Assembly (NCBI RefSeq): GCF_014805685.1
Contig: NC_060887.1
Location: 8,440,463 to 8,504,462, forward strand
Direction of reading: 5' to 3'
DNA length: 64,000 nucleotides
DNA from: Silurus meridionalis
Taxonomy: Eukaryota; Chordata; Actinopteri; Siluriformes; Siluridae
Below the pieces are notes generated by a model. It was not told where the DNA came from. It made no database searches and saw only the letters and a list, made by a program, of their open reading frames with translations. The position numbers and the translations under genes are program-made. Each line of letters opens with the position of its first letter. The first letter of the stretch is position 1. Positions 1 through 11,289 of this stretch are shown here, piece after piece.

Positions 1-190
1 TATTTAAACACTTTAAACAATGGACATTGTCTCACAGTAGCTTTACAGATATTAAAGGGTTGTGAAGTTTGAATGAATAAGTTCATGTGGTTTTACGTTT
101 ATCCAACCTTATAAGTTTATTCCTAATAAACGAGCCAGTGGTAACAGTGACAAGGAAAAATTCCCTGAGATGGTATGATGAAGAAATCTT
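1..190 (-). mobile_element. L2-like LINE 3'-UTR fragment
   Basis: Reverse-strand copy of a repeat that recurs through the window (22.1, 22.4, 27.1, 38.1, 39.7, 57.2, 57.8 and 62.6 kb). Diagnostic phrases are 'caatggacattgtctcacag' and 'ccctgagatggtatgatgaa'. The better copy at 37.4-38.6 kb shows this repeat downstream of an L2-type reverse-transcriptase C-terminus, so I read it as a LINE 3' UTR. It lies in the last intron of sh3glb1. Confidence 0.7.
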
Positions 191-334
191 TTTTTCTGTT
201 TACTGATGTTTAAGCTCTAATACTAATTAAAAAATAGTTTAGTAATAAAACCAGAGCAATTGATTATAACTAAAAACCAAACATTTAGTCTGTATTTAAT
301 TACACTGAGCAACAAGTTATCTGAAGAAAGAGCA

Positions 335-438
335 GTGTGTTCCAATTCTATTCAGGAGTAGTGTGTTCCAATGCTGTTCAGGCACAGTGTGTTCCAATGC
401 TGTTCAGGTGCAGTGTGTTCCAATGCTGTTCAGGCATA
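335..438. repeat. 26-bp minisatellite, four copies
   Basis: Four head-to-tail units of 26 bp with core 'gtgtgttccaatgctgttca', starting at 335, 361, 387 and 413. Unit 1 carries a few substitutions; units 2-4 are nearly identical. It ends 115 bp before the acceptor of the last sh3glb1 exon. Confidence 0.9.
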
Positions 439-553
439 GCATTTAAAAAAAACTAACTTTTGGGCCTTTAATGGGACAATATTTACTGAGAACATGAAAC
501 ACTGAGTGCTGGACCTGCTATAAAGGGTTAATTGTGTGTACTTTCTTCTTCAG

Positions 554-661
554 GTGATTACTGTGAGCAGCATCCCAGGCATGGATTCGGATTGGCTGAT
601 GGGAGAGCGTGGGAACCAGCGGGGCAAAGTGCCAATTACATACCTAGAGCTCCTAAACTGA
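554..661 (+). CDS. sh3glb1: Endophilin-B1, last coding exon (SH3 C-terminal half)
   Basis: Partial gene; the rest lies upstream of the window. A pyrimidine-rich acceptor 'ctttcttcttcag' ends at 553. The exon then reads 35 codons and TGA in phase 0, beginning VITVSSIPGM and ending KVPITYLELLN. This is the end of the SH3 domain of endophilin B: the middle stretch GMDSDWLMGERGNQ is nearly identical to what I recall of vertebrate SH3GLB1, and the final Asn fits SH3GLB1 rather than SH3GLB2. Endophilin B1 is a BAR-SH3 protein that binds and curves membranes at the Golgi, mitochondria and autophagosomes and interacts with Bax and UVRAG-Beclin1. The BAR domain is not in this window. Duplicate fish copies (a/b) cannot be separated from 35 residues. 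The gene converges on nrros across about 5.8 kb. Confidence 0.93.
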   Translation: MITVSSIPGMDSDWLMGERGNQRGKVPITYLELLN

Positions 662-2570
662 GTGCCAACAAAGAAAAACAAACTACACATACACTTCAGA
701 TTGGATTACAACATATCCCTTGTGTATATTCGACTGTGCTGCATCTGTGAGCTGCTTTCTGGATATTTAGCTTCAGCAGGGAAGGAGAGTCTCGCCCAAG
801 TCATTTCTGTTTACAAGCTGATTTAACACATAAGTGCTTCTGGTGGAAATTCCGTCTTTACTGCATTGTAACTTATAACTGGAAGTCTTTTATCATACTA
901 AAGTAAAACTAATACAGAATTTCACAATTCACTTCAGATAGCCATTTCTTCTCTCTTTTCTTTTTTCAAGAATTCCTGTAACTCATTGGCAGGGATAGAA
1001 ATTAAAATGGTTTATTTTATTGTGAGTGATTTAGTTTATAACCTCCATAGTAGCCATGTACCTCAGATTTAATTTATCATTTTATTTGTGTATTTGCATA
1101 AAAAAATGCCATCGATTTGAGAACAGATTGTAAACCAGTGTATTTCAAAGACTTTTTTCAAACACTCAATATTGTTTTTATTTGTGAAATAATTAGAAGA
1201 GTTGTTCAGGCATTTGATAAAGACAGTATTGTGTACATGAGCGTGTTCAGAGAAAGCACATCGTGAGGTTCTGTAGAGTTGAGCGCTTGACGTAAGGTGC
1301 ATCTCGTTCACTTGATTTTATACTCTTGCTTCCAGTGTCATGTGCCTTAAATACCGCTGTGCCTTTTTATTAAGCTTTTTTTTTTTGTACGACTGTACAG
1401 TGTACAATACTGCAAACGTTTAAATTTGTGCAAGTCTTAATATGATGCTTTGTGTGAAATTGTTCATTTTAAGTTATGAGTTAAAAATGATAGCCAAGTA
1501 AGTGTTCAAAATCAAACACATCTTTTATTAATATACTCAGCTTTATGGCCCTCATCTCAGAGTCAGTTTGTGGTTTCTTTTTCCCGTGCTCTTGATGCAT
1601 CTCAGAATAGTTCTTAATCTGGCTTCATCTAACTCGAGTTTCAGTTTGCGTATCATCCTCTCAAGGTCCACAAGTCTCCTGAATTCTTCTGCAGTTTTGT
1701 TTCATTACAAATAAATACATTTTACATTATTTACCGTATAAAGTACATGCATGAATTTTAAGAGTTTTGTGGGAAGCAGTTTTATTTGCCTTATCTATTT
1801 TTGTCTCCTGACACATTTATATTATATATAAAATGAAAAAAAAAAAATTAAAAAATACATTAAATGACTACCTTTTACTGTGTGGTGTTTGAGTTTCAGC
1901 TGCATATAAATGGACCCCTGCTGGTCAATCAGTGTTGCATTAAAACTGTATTTTCCCAGCTTTTTTAAGTGTAAAATTCTTACACTGTAACTTACTTTAC
2001 AAGTAGCTTAAATAACTAGCTACTTTTTCTTACAAGTGTGGGTTTAATACGGGACTGAGGTTTATTCTACAGTTCTGAAGTGTATAGTTTCATGATTTGA
2101 CTCATTCGTGTACAGTTTGTGTGATTTGTCAGTGCCTTCACTACACTGTTGTCAGTGCAGAGAGGGTTAAGTGGAAGTGGAGATGAGCATGCTGTTCACT
2201 TCCTGTGCTGTGGTTCTGCAAGCCGTCCGTTCCTGGTGTCCGTTACTCACTCTCGCATGCTAAAGTGGAGTCATGTTCAGTTCCTTTATGAAAATATGAA
2301 TGTGAGTTCAGGGTTGGTCAGCTTCCGCTCCACCGCTCTTCTGCCTTCTGTGTCAGTGTATGGATTGCAAAATACTGTCTTATGGTTTGAATATTAGACA
2401 GTTGTTGGTTTTGTTTTTGTGCTTTGATTATTTCTTCATTGTAATCTTAATGTCTACATCAATTTTGACCTTTGACCTCAGCAGATCTGAGTAGTATGAA
2501 AACTTCTTTGTTAAGCACATTGGTTCTTAGTGATCACCGCAGCTTATTATCTTGCTATATAATAAAAGAC
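662..2570 (+). other. Probable sh3glb1 3' UTR and flank
   Basis: No coding sequence is visible after the stop. Possible polyadenylation signals AATAAA occur at 1710-1715 and 2561-2566; which is used cannot be decided here. Small open frames in this stretch (532-750 in another frame, 2149-2397) lack family features. Confidence 0.45.
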
Positions 2571-3394
2571 AGTACAACTACATGCAGTTTTCATGATGCA
2601 ACATAACTTTTTACAGTTTGCTGACATTCAGTTTAGATCTGGTGTCCCTTTTTAGAGCAAGGAAACTCAGAACACTGAATCAGTTTCGGTTTCACTAAAA
2701 GAACGTTTCCTTTTGTTTGCTTTTTTAGATTTCTGTTTATCTATTTGCTAAACATGTGAATTTCTGCCTTTCCCATGACTTCATGTGACATCGGGTGAGA
2801 ATCACAAGAACTGTCAGGAGGTTTATAAAACACTTAAGCTATGTTCCTAGACTAAAAATATTTGACCCCATTCTCTCATGATATAAATACTTTGAACTAC
2901 TTTATAATCCCAAACTTGGTTTAGTTTGTTGAAAGCTCTTATGTCATCACCACATGACCCTTTTTTTTTAATAAACTTAACTGATTATTAAGAGTCAAAC
3001 CCTCATGGTGGCAGCTGTGGCCTTCCTCTGAGATCTCCAGTTTCTCTTTCTCACCGTGCTCAAACCACCATGACCCAGAGCATCACCACAGTGGTATTCT
3101 GGTTACGCTCTGGTTTAGCTTCCACACGCTGTATTCAGTAAGCTTCTAATATACAAGCAAAGGTTCCCATGCTTCAAGCCTTCATTATTCACTGAAACTA
3201 ATTTGCCACTATTTGTTTTTTTAAGCAAGGTAAGGCAAGTTAGAAAAAAACTATCCCAATTGAGAAGTGGGAAAACAGTAGTAAGTGTTATATTCTGTGG
3301 TCTGACCCGACGATGAATGGCACACTGGTCTCTGTGGATACTTGCCACAAAGGACCTCACCACTAATATGCGTTTTACAGCTTAGATGGTTTCA

Positions 3395-3429
3395 TAGATA
3401 GATAGATAGATTCATAGATACGGACACTG

Positions 3430-3474
<45 letters not shown>

Positions 3475-3492
3475 CTCTCTCTATCGATCTAG

Positions 3493-3562
<70 letters not shown>
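3395..3562. repeat. Compound microsatellite (GATA)n, (CT)n, (TA)n
   Basis: Short GATA run at about 3395-3412, (CT)n at 3432-3469, then (TA)n at 3497-3562, separated by short spacers. Confidence 0.95.
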
Positions 3563-3566
<4 letters not shown>

Positions 3567-4164
3567 ATAAATATATATATGTATATAGAGGGAGAGAGAA
3601 AGAGGTTTAATGTAGAGTCATTTATGTTAAAATTTGGAATTACTGATTGCTCCATGACAGAAAGTTGGAACTGCTTATTTGATTTGATTTGTAAGGGTTG
3701 TGTATAAACTGCCATTCTCAAACGTTTTGCTATTTTGTTGTATTTTGGGGAAGCAAACCTCAATCCCACCTCCCCACCCCCATTCTCACAGCCCTAAAAC
3801 TGGCCAGTTGCTACACACTGCATCACAACAGGAAATTTCAGTTTCCTCTGCTGTTTTTTTATGCTTTTTGCAACACACTTTTGCAATGCCTGGGCATCCA
3901 ATAACTCTGCTAACTTGTGTGTATAAGTGAATTTCACAGTGTGCCTCATAATAATTTAAAGGCATGAAATAGAGCATGCGTAAAAAAAAAAAAAAAAACG
4001 ATAGAAAAACAAACCGCAGTTAATTGGTTTCATAAACGGAATGAGTTCCAGCTGACATTTTAGTTATTTGGGTTAACAGTATTTTTTTTTTTTTTTAAAT
4101 ATATGTTAAATAAGGTAATATAGCTAATACAGGCTTAATGTGTTATTTTTAATATATTCCAACC

Positions 4165-4460
4165 ATCTACAATGCTGTGAAAAAGTATTGTGCCCTCTTC
4201 CTGTTTATTTTTTTTATTTTGTGCTTATTTTGTATATTTGTCACACTTAAAAGATCATCAAGCAAATTTTAACATTACACAAAGATAATCCGAGTAAATA
4301 AAAAAAACAAAACAGTTTTTAAATGATGATTTCATTTTTTATGTGAAAAAAGCTGTCAAAACCTCAAATCACCCAGAACATCAGAACAAATAAAATCAGG
4401 AAGAGGGCGTTGTACATTACTAGGAACACAAACTCTTGCACATTTATGCAGTTATCAAGT
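4165..4460. mobile_element. Decayed non-autonomous DNA-transposon copy
   Basis: Contains 'gctgtgaaaaagtattgtgc', 'aaagatcatcaagcaaattt' and 'tttaaatgatgatttcattt'. I recognise this set as a common fish MITE-like repeat that begins with a phrase on 'gtgaaaaagtatttgcccc'. No intact terminal repeats or target duplication were found. Family name uncertain. Confidence 0.5.
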
Positions 4461-4589
4461 CCCCCATTCAAATAGCATCAGCGTAACATCAGAGTGTAGC
4501 ATTATACATGTCAAACATGTCAAGAGAATGAAATAGTGTTACCATCACATGTCAGAATGGGAAAAAGTGTGAGCTCTGTGACTTCAACT

Positions 4590-4880
4590 TTGTCATGGTC
4601 ACTGTTACCAGAAAGGCATTCCATGTAAACTGTTTTGAAAATGTTGTGTGTAAAAATCACAGGGGATCAGCAGTTTCTAAAACAAGACCCTTCTTGTACC
4701 ATCATCCATGCTACAGTTAGGATCACAGAACTCACACTTGTTCTTCATTCTGATGTTTAATGTGAACATTATCCGGAGCTCATCATCGTTTTCAGGATGA
4801 TTTTATATTATATTTTGCCGCTGCCACGAGATGCTGATTAGTTAACTGCATACACGTTCCTAATGAAGTGAGCAGGAAAT
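4590..4880. mobile_element. Decayed interspersed repeat (first of two related copies)
   Basis: Shares layout with 45.25-45.51 kb: 'ggggatcagcagtttctaaa', then 'aatgtgaacattatccggag', then 'gatgctgattagttaactgc' and an end resembling 'cctaatgaagtg'. This matches a repeat common in fish and amphibians whose end reads roughly 'ggtgtacctaataaagtggc'. It is non-coding. Confidence 0.5.
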
Positions 4881-6443
4881 GTGTATACATCAGTACTTGA
4901 TGTAATCTTTCAATAGGTAAGTGTCTTTTTTTTGTATTTTACCTTAAAACATTAACAGCTATTAGTATAATAGCTGTTAATTCAGAAAAGATTAGGGCAT
5001 ATTGGATACTTTAGATCAGAAATGCCCTAACTAGGGCTTGTGGGCCAAAGTGGCCTGTGCATTTTGCATTTTGATTTGGCCCATGCTATATATTTATATA
5101 TATGAACTCTAATGAACTATAAATAAGTGTTTATACTACACCATTTCTAAGAAACACATTTGAATTGAATGTAAAATTACAGAGTAATCAGCAATTAATG
5201 CAAGTTTACTTTCAGTTAATTTTTTTTCTAGTCTAGTACTGTTTTCTGATTACTCTGTAATCTGCAGTTTTAACTATGCTTCAGATGCATGTGTGCAATA
5301 CTTGAGTGTATACTTTTGTTCTTCAGGAATGACATGTACTGCATTCCTTTATTAACACACAGCAAGAATGTTTAGGTTTTTGGGGGTTTTTTTGAGGAAA
5401 AAAGAAAGTCAAACCATAGTAATTTATAATCAACACAATCAAAGAACGACGACAACAACAATAACAACAACAACATGCCAAAACAGCGGCAGGAAATCAG
5501 TAGAGAAATACAGCCTCAATCCAGTCAGGCATGTATGTGTACAAATTTATTATATACACTATTATCTCAGGTCATGTACAAACATTAAATGGAAAAATAT
5601 TTACATATCATTGCTCGCAAAAACTGCAGTGAAAGTCTAAAACCTTTAACATAAGAATTAGGAATTTAACAAAAGAATTAAAAACACACCATCATCCAAA
5701 CTACTTGGAAATTGCTTTCATTGTAGTTTCATAGTTTTATTCTCTTTTTTTTCTCTCTCTCTCTCTCTCTGTAATAAAACATCAATCTTGAATCAGTCCA
5801 TGTATTTTTACTTAATGTTATTTACTTAGGCTAAGACTGAAGCTTGTTCATGGTAGAGTATTATAAAAGATGTATGATTTGAAAAATGAACTTTTAAAAA
5901 ATGTGCATTAAATTATTGAATAACCCCCCCAACCTGTTCAGAATTATCTGAACAACAAAACATGAAAAGTCAAACCGAAAGCCAAGCTGTACTTCCTGAA
6001 ATTAATTATAAGTGTAGTAGAAGAAAACAATGCCATAAAAGCTTAATTCAATTCAAGTACCAGAAAATAATAAGCACAAAACAGCTCTCTGATTGCTACT
6101 GTTTAAACATTTCTGAAATATTAATGTTGTTTTGCGCCAAAATATCCAGTTCTTTCTTTTATGGATTTACAGAATTTCCCAACAGGTGATCTGTAATCAT
6201 TACATTTGGTTTGTAAATGAAATTAAATCTGACATAATGAACTCTGACAAAGTCTCTTACAAAAGTTGAGAATCATGTACATCTGTGTCTTATTTAACAA
6301 GACACTTGAATTGGTTGCAAAAAAAATTAAAAAGGCTGACTTTTTTGCTCCTTAGAGTAATGTGAGACTACTTCAGTATCTGTAGATTTATTTTATTTTT
6401 TTACATTTATACCTGTTTTTTTTTTATTTTTTATAGTTGCTTT

Positions 6444-8588
6444 TTAATATGTTGTAGGCTTCCAGCATTTCTTCTTAATTACACGTGGCAGTAGTCTTGG
6501 TCTGAAAGTCAGGAAATAAATGACAGAGACACCCACCATGGACACACCAACAGATAAAAATAACAAAATGTACCAGAAAATAGACTCCTCTCTGCTTTTA
6601 CCCCCACAAAGGACAGAATCAAAAACACCAGCTTTTTTTCTCTGCTGGTGTAGGTCTACACATGTGATCTCTAAAAGATCAGCAACATGGAGGATTTTGG
6701 ACTCTTCAAATGTCCTGTACCACTCTAACTGGCAGCAATTGAAATAGTTCCCATTCATATAAACAATCTGCACTCGTTTAGCTAGCACAGTGGCATGTTC
6801 TGGTTTAATCGTGGGCAACCTGTTGTCCCTCAAGTCCAGGAGCTTTAAGTTCAGTGTCATTAGAGATGCAGGAAGCTCTGATATGGAGTTTTTGGAGATG
6901 TTCAAAGATTTTAACTGTCTAAATGGAGAAAAGTTAAAGTCCTGCAAACCTGTGTTGCTCAGGCCTAGGTGCTGTAGAGTCCCACTGAGACCTGATAAAC
7001 AGTCTTGGCTAAAGTGCAGGTCTGGGTTGTGGGATAGGTCAAGATGTGTTAGTTGCGTGCCATCGAACGCTGATGGTGGAATATTGATTAAGTTGCACCC
7101 AGCAATGTGGAGCTGTTTTAATGAGGGCAAAGGTGTCCAAAGAGCACAGGCTGATGAGTTTAAGTTGGGTAGCTCTTTGGGATGACACATTCCCACTGTG
7201 TTATAACTGAGGTCCACGAAGCTGAGCCGGGGTAAAGTAGTGAACAGTCGAGGAGGAAGCTTCTGTATGTTGTTTAAACTCAGGTTCAAATGTGTAAGGT
7301 TATTCAGTTCACTGACTGAGCTGGAGTGTGCATGCAGTTCAGTGAGTCTGTTGTTGCTCACATCCAGCTCATATACTGTTACAGGAAGATAGTCTCCTGT
7401 TAGATTCAGTGATTCTAAGCAGTTGCTCCTCATTCTAAGCCAGTAAAGATGAGGCATTTTCTGAAGAAATCCCTGAGGGAAGTATCTCACCTGATTAACA
7501 CTGAGATCCAGAAATTCCACAGAAGATATATCTCCATAAAGGTCATCGTTCCAAAGTTCTGCTGTAACATTGCTGGCATTTCCACCCAAATTGTAGAACT
7601 CAATGGTATTGGTCCAGTTTAAAGAGGTATTCTGTGAGAGATGACTGTAAAAGCCAATATGGTTATTGGGTAATAACAGCGTTTTAATGCGATTGTAGGT
7701 TGGAAGGAATGGAAAATACAGGAGCCGATTATCAGTCAAGTCCAGCGTCTCCAGCTCAAAGGTGTCTGTGATGTCCTGATTCGTTATGAACCATTCAATG
7801 AGATTGTGACTGGCATTAAGTACCACTAACTGGGTCATATCAAATTTCACGAGGCATGGCAAAGAATTGAATGCCAGATTAAGCCGCCTGAGCTTTTTTA
7901 ACTTGTCAAATGCCCCATCAATCTCAAACAAGTTATTCCTTTCTAGATTCAGTTCTTTGAGTTGATGAAGATCTTGAAATGTGTACTCGTCCAATCGCAG
8001 AAGAGCATTCCTCGACAAATCTAGGAACTCAAGCGATGTGAGATTATGTAAGAGCTCAGAAACCATGTCCTCTGTGAGCCCATTGGCAGAAAAATCCAGA
8101 AATCGCAAATTGGTCAACAAACCAAGAGCCTGGGAAAGCAGCTTGTAGTCGTTGTGAAGTTCATTGCTGGCAAAATTGAGGGTCTCTATCCAATGTGACC
8201 TGGAGAACACTTGCACATCTACGGCTTTTAAATAACAGTTTGCACAGCTCAATGTGCGAAGGAAAGGATAGCTTGAGAGACATCCGTTCTGTAATTTTGA
8301 AATAATGTTCTGATTTAAAAAAAGCTCTTCTATTTGCTGTGGCAAGTTGCTGGGAACAGAAGAGAGTTGGAGGTTGTTACATATAGCCGTCTTTTGAGTC
8401 TGGAGAAAGAAAGAGAGAGAATTTATATTTACAGGCTGTCTTCAAACAAAATATTAAAATACTCATTAAAAACTTTACAGTTCATGTCTTTACGTGGTAC
8501 TTACCAGTGTGCAGGGGGTGTGAGGATAGCAAAGAACTGGTAGAACAGCCACCAAGCCAAAGTAGAGAAAGACTCTAATGCCCGGCAT
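6444..8588 (-). CDS. nrros: NRROS/LRRC33, LRR transmembrane protein
   Basis: Two coding exons: 8505-8588 (28 codons from ATG at 8588, MPGIRVFLYFGLVAVLPVLC, a clear signal peptide) and 6444-8399 (rest to stop). The donor at 8504 is GTAAGT and the acceptor is '..tttctccag'; the junction is phase 0. Predicted length is 679 aa, near human NRROS (692). After the signal come an N-terminal Cys cap, about twenty leucine-rich repeats (residues ~45-575), a Cys-rich C-terminal cap, one membrane helix (~635-660, IFWYILLFLSVGVSMVGVSV) and a 19-residue basic tail. There is no TIR domain, so it is not a signalling Toll-like receptor. LRRC32 (GARP) is the close alternative, but the neighbour fbxo45 is also next to NRROS in human 3q29. 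In mammals NRROS tethers latent TGF-beta on macrophages and microglia and restrains NOX2. Two isolated cysteines inside the repeats (Cys210 and Cys355 by my count) resemble the pair GARP uses to disulfide-bond latent TGF-beta. Confidence 0.9.
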
Positions 8589-8601
8589 CTTTTCATGCTC
8601 A
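8589..8601 (-). other. nrros: nrros 5' UTR part of first coding exon
   Basis: On the minus strand an acceptor 'atcttcactctag' ends at 8602, leaving a 13-base leader before ATG 8588. An out-of-frame ATG lies 8 bases upstream of the chosen start. The chosen ATG is preferred because it opens a signal peptide. Confidence 0.55.
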
Positions 8602-8923
8602 CTAGAGTGAAGATAAAAGTGCCAGTTTGAACAGAAAATTTTTTATAAACTTTTTTGTTCGCATCTCACAGTAAAAACTTATCGTGCATGCTTTATAAAC
8701 TTCATAAACAATTTTAATAAAATGCATGTCATGTTTATTTTAATGTTGCTTTTATTATTTATTTTAAAATTTCCTTTTAAAGATGGATTGACAAATCAGT
8801 TGAACTGAAAATAGTTTATTCAACAGACAGGCTCAAAATAATGTCAAATTGAACGTAACTTGTAATAAAATACTTCATAATGTACAGTAAACACATAATA
8901 CACATTTAGTTAATACGCCTAAA

Positions 8924-8926
<3 letters not shown>

Positions 8927-9003
<77 letters not shown>
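8927..9003. repeat. (TG)n/(TA)n microsatellite
   Basis: (TG)n at 8927-8940 followed directly by uninterrupted (TA)n at 8941-9003. It lies in the presumed first intron of nrros. Confidence 0.95.
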
Positions 9004-9005
<2 letters not shown>

Positions 9006-9273
9006 CATGACTGATGCAGGATAAAGCCAGTAGTATCTGTTTCAGGTTTAGTCAGATATAACATCAACGGTGTCAAAACAGTCATCAGTGCATTCACTAC
9101 ACTTTTACACAGATGGTGTTAAAGACACAATTTGGATAGAAAGTGCATTAAAAAGAATCCTTCAAGTAACATTTAAGACACAATGCATTGCAAATAATGC
9201 AACATCTACAATGAATTGTTTACTTGGGGCTGAAATGAATGGAGAGAGTGCACAGAGCAGAGCTGCGTCTTAC

Positions 9274-9400
9274 CGCGGTGGTTTGGTTGGTGTGCTCCTG
9301 CCTCACTGCACACCATCACTACATCTGAAGTTGATGGAGAAAATTTAGCCGCTTCCTCGCCTCGGACTAACAAATGTGCTCTGCTAGGGTGCAGAAGTGT
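9274..9400 (-). other. nrros: Candidate non-coding first exon and promoter region of nrros
   Basis: On the minus strand a donor reads 'ccgcg|gtaagacgcag' with GT at 9273-9272, facing the acceptor at 8602. The sequence to its right is more GC-rich than its surroundings and shows no long frame. The transcription start is unknown; the right boundary given is approximate. Confidence 0.4.
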
Positions 9401-10684
9401 CTATATGTATTTGCGGAAGCAAGAGAGCAACGGAAGCCAAAGTCACATGTAGAGCTGTCAAGAGACACAGTGAGACTCACAGAGCACGCACACAGCTACA
9501 TCTTTATTTACACCATGCACCCGTACTTCTGCTTCACTTACTGCACTTTCTCTGCTCTCTGGAGCATATATAGCCACAACAGATATATGCAAAGACACTT
9601 TCATAAGAACTGAAAAAGTGTGTTTGTGTATAAGTGCTTATGCAAGTGGTCAAATATTCCATTGCATTTTTAAACAGATTTGCAAGTGACACCGAATAGA
9701 ACAAAAACATAAACTCTTTCAGGTATGATCACAATAAAAAAAGTTTGTACTTAAGCCTTAACAGACCACATGAATCTTTGAAAGGAAACACGCCCATGTC
9801 AGCCACTACTGGTTTCACTCGTCAGATACTACTGAAGAGGAAACCGCTGAGAGCTCACACCCTTCCTGTCAAAAGCAAAAAGCCATCACTTTGTGCTACA
9901 AGATAAAAACCTTCATGCACCATTTGTCACACTTTAGCATTCCTGTAAAAACGTTCCTCTGTAAGCACCTAACACTATCGAGTGCATTTCATCTGTTGAT
10001 GGACTTGAAAAGTTCTTGAAGTATTCTGACTCTTTTGTGAAAAAATAACTACAGCCCACACATTCAGCTTAATCCCCTGGCCACTGGAGTGAAGCTTCCA
10101 CGTATCATTTAACACAGTAGGCCTGAAAGTAGTCAAGCCCAGACAACACGACTGCTTTTATAGCACAGAATATAGAGGGACCACAGGCAATAAAAATAAA
10201 CTATTATTATTGAATTATTGCACATGTTCCAGGTGACTATAAGCACAGCACTGATATTTGAAATCCCTCATTACAGAAAACGTCTGTCTGTAAATACTAC
10301 TGAAGTACCTGATAAAGCAATAATTCTTGATTAATTACATAAATCCAATCAGTGTATAATGTTTATTAATTACAATTTTGAACAGTACCTATGACAACAG
10401 GCCCCACAGCAAAGCAAACCTCAGGCTTGTCGTCTTAAATGTTATTGTTTTTGTCGAGAACCAAGTGAACATAACTTAAGGTAACAGCTAACACTGATAA
10501 GCTGACTTTGAAGAGAGTAACTTTAAGAAAGTGAAATCTGGATCTGGATCTGCAGCTGCATGAATGTATGCATTGAACTGATGCCACTTTTTTGGTTAAT
10601 TGGATAACTGCATAAATGAGCAGTTTTGTTGTCAACGAAAGCCGCTATTGATTAGTTGCACTGCTCAAGTTACGGCAATATAAC
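9401..10684. other. Upstream flank of nrros, no gene seen
   Basis: No coding or repeat feature I can support. Small frames (9374-9613, 10435-10635) show no domain. Confidence 0.4.
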
Positions 10685-11275
10685 TAGTGGTGGACGAAGT
10701 GCACAAACCATGTACTTGAGTTAAAGTAGAGCTACAGTAGGTAAAATATTACTCCAGTATATGCAAACGTTCTTCCTTTAAACATTCACTTGAGTAAAAG
10801 TACAAAAGTATTTGCCTTCAAATGTACTTAATTATATAAAGTAGTATGATTTATTATGGCTATAATGTTCCTATTATTATTTTTGTCACAAGATTTCTAC
10901 TTAATCAACTCAGTTTATGTGAAAAGACTTTAATGTTACTCTTAGCGCACCAATCTATTAATAGACTGATATTAATTAATCTAACACTGATTGGCATATA
11001 ATAAATTATCATGAGCCCAAAACCTTCTTTTCAACGACTTAAAAGAATCTTGTAAATAAGGCCACGGGTGTTGTGACAAGTTAAAGTCAGGAGTTTCTTC
11101 CATCATTTAATCCTCTCAAAATGTTCTGTTTGATGTTGAACTGATGCTAAAATGTATGTTTACGCCTTAGTGTGTAGACACCACCGAGCGGCAATGGCGG
11201 TTCTAGCTTGAATGACTCCCTGGGTGAACCACGCCATGACCCAGAGTCTCCACCATTGATTAGTTTCAGCTTTGA
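10685..11275 (+). mobile_element. Interspersed repeat R, copy 1
   Basis: Starts 'agtggtggacgaagtgcaca' and runs through 'ttatcatgagcccaaaacct' to 'accatgacccagagtctcc' (approximate). Partly matching copies lie at 46690-47065 and 63530-63775. Non-coding; probably a non-autonomous DNA transposon. It is interrupted on its right by Tc1-derived sequence. Confidence 0.6.
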
Positions 11276-11289
11276 GAGGCTCCTCTCTG

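Larger units (their letters stand above)
2571..6443. other. sh3glb1-nrros intergenic stretch, no gene seen
   Basis: AT-rich sequence with microsatellites at 3.4-3.56 kb, decayed interspersed repeats at about 4.17-4.46 and 4.59-4.88 kb, a diverged repeat around 5.03-5.10 kb with 'gtgggccaaagtggcc', a short (CAA)n run near 5.46 kb and (CT)n near 5.75 kb. The left end is candidate sh3glb1 3' UTR and the right end candidate nrros 3' UTR. Confidence 0.5.

Noticed and set aside
335..438. Regularly repeated units as a possible CRISPR array
   Set aside because: The units are directly adjacent without spacers and the genome is a vertebrate's; it is a minisatellite.
3392..3769. Minus frame with long Ile-Tyr and Arg-Glu runs
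   Set aside because: It is translated (TA)n and (CT)n microsatellite; the same applies to frames at 8906-9097, 12673-12969, 24399-24629 and 52934-53173.
6444..8399. LRR protein as a Toll-like receptor
   Set aside because: No TIR domain follows the membrane helix and the tail is only 19 residues; synteny with fbxo45 supports NRROS.
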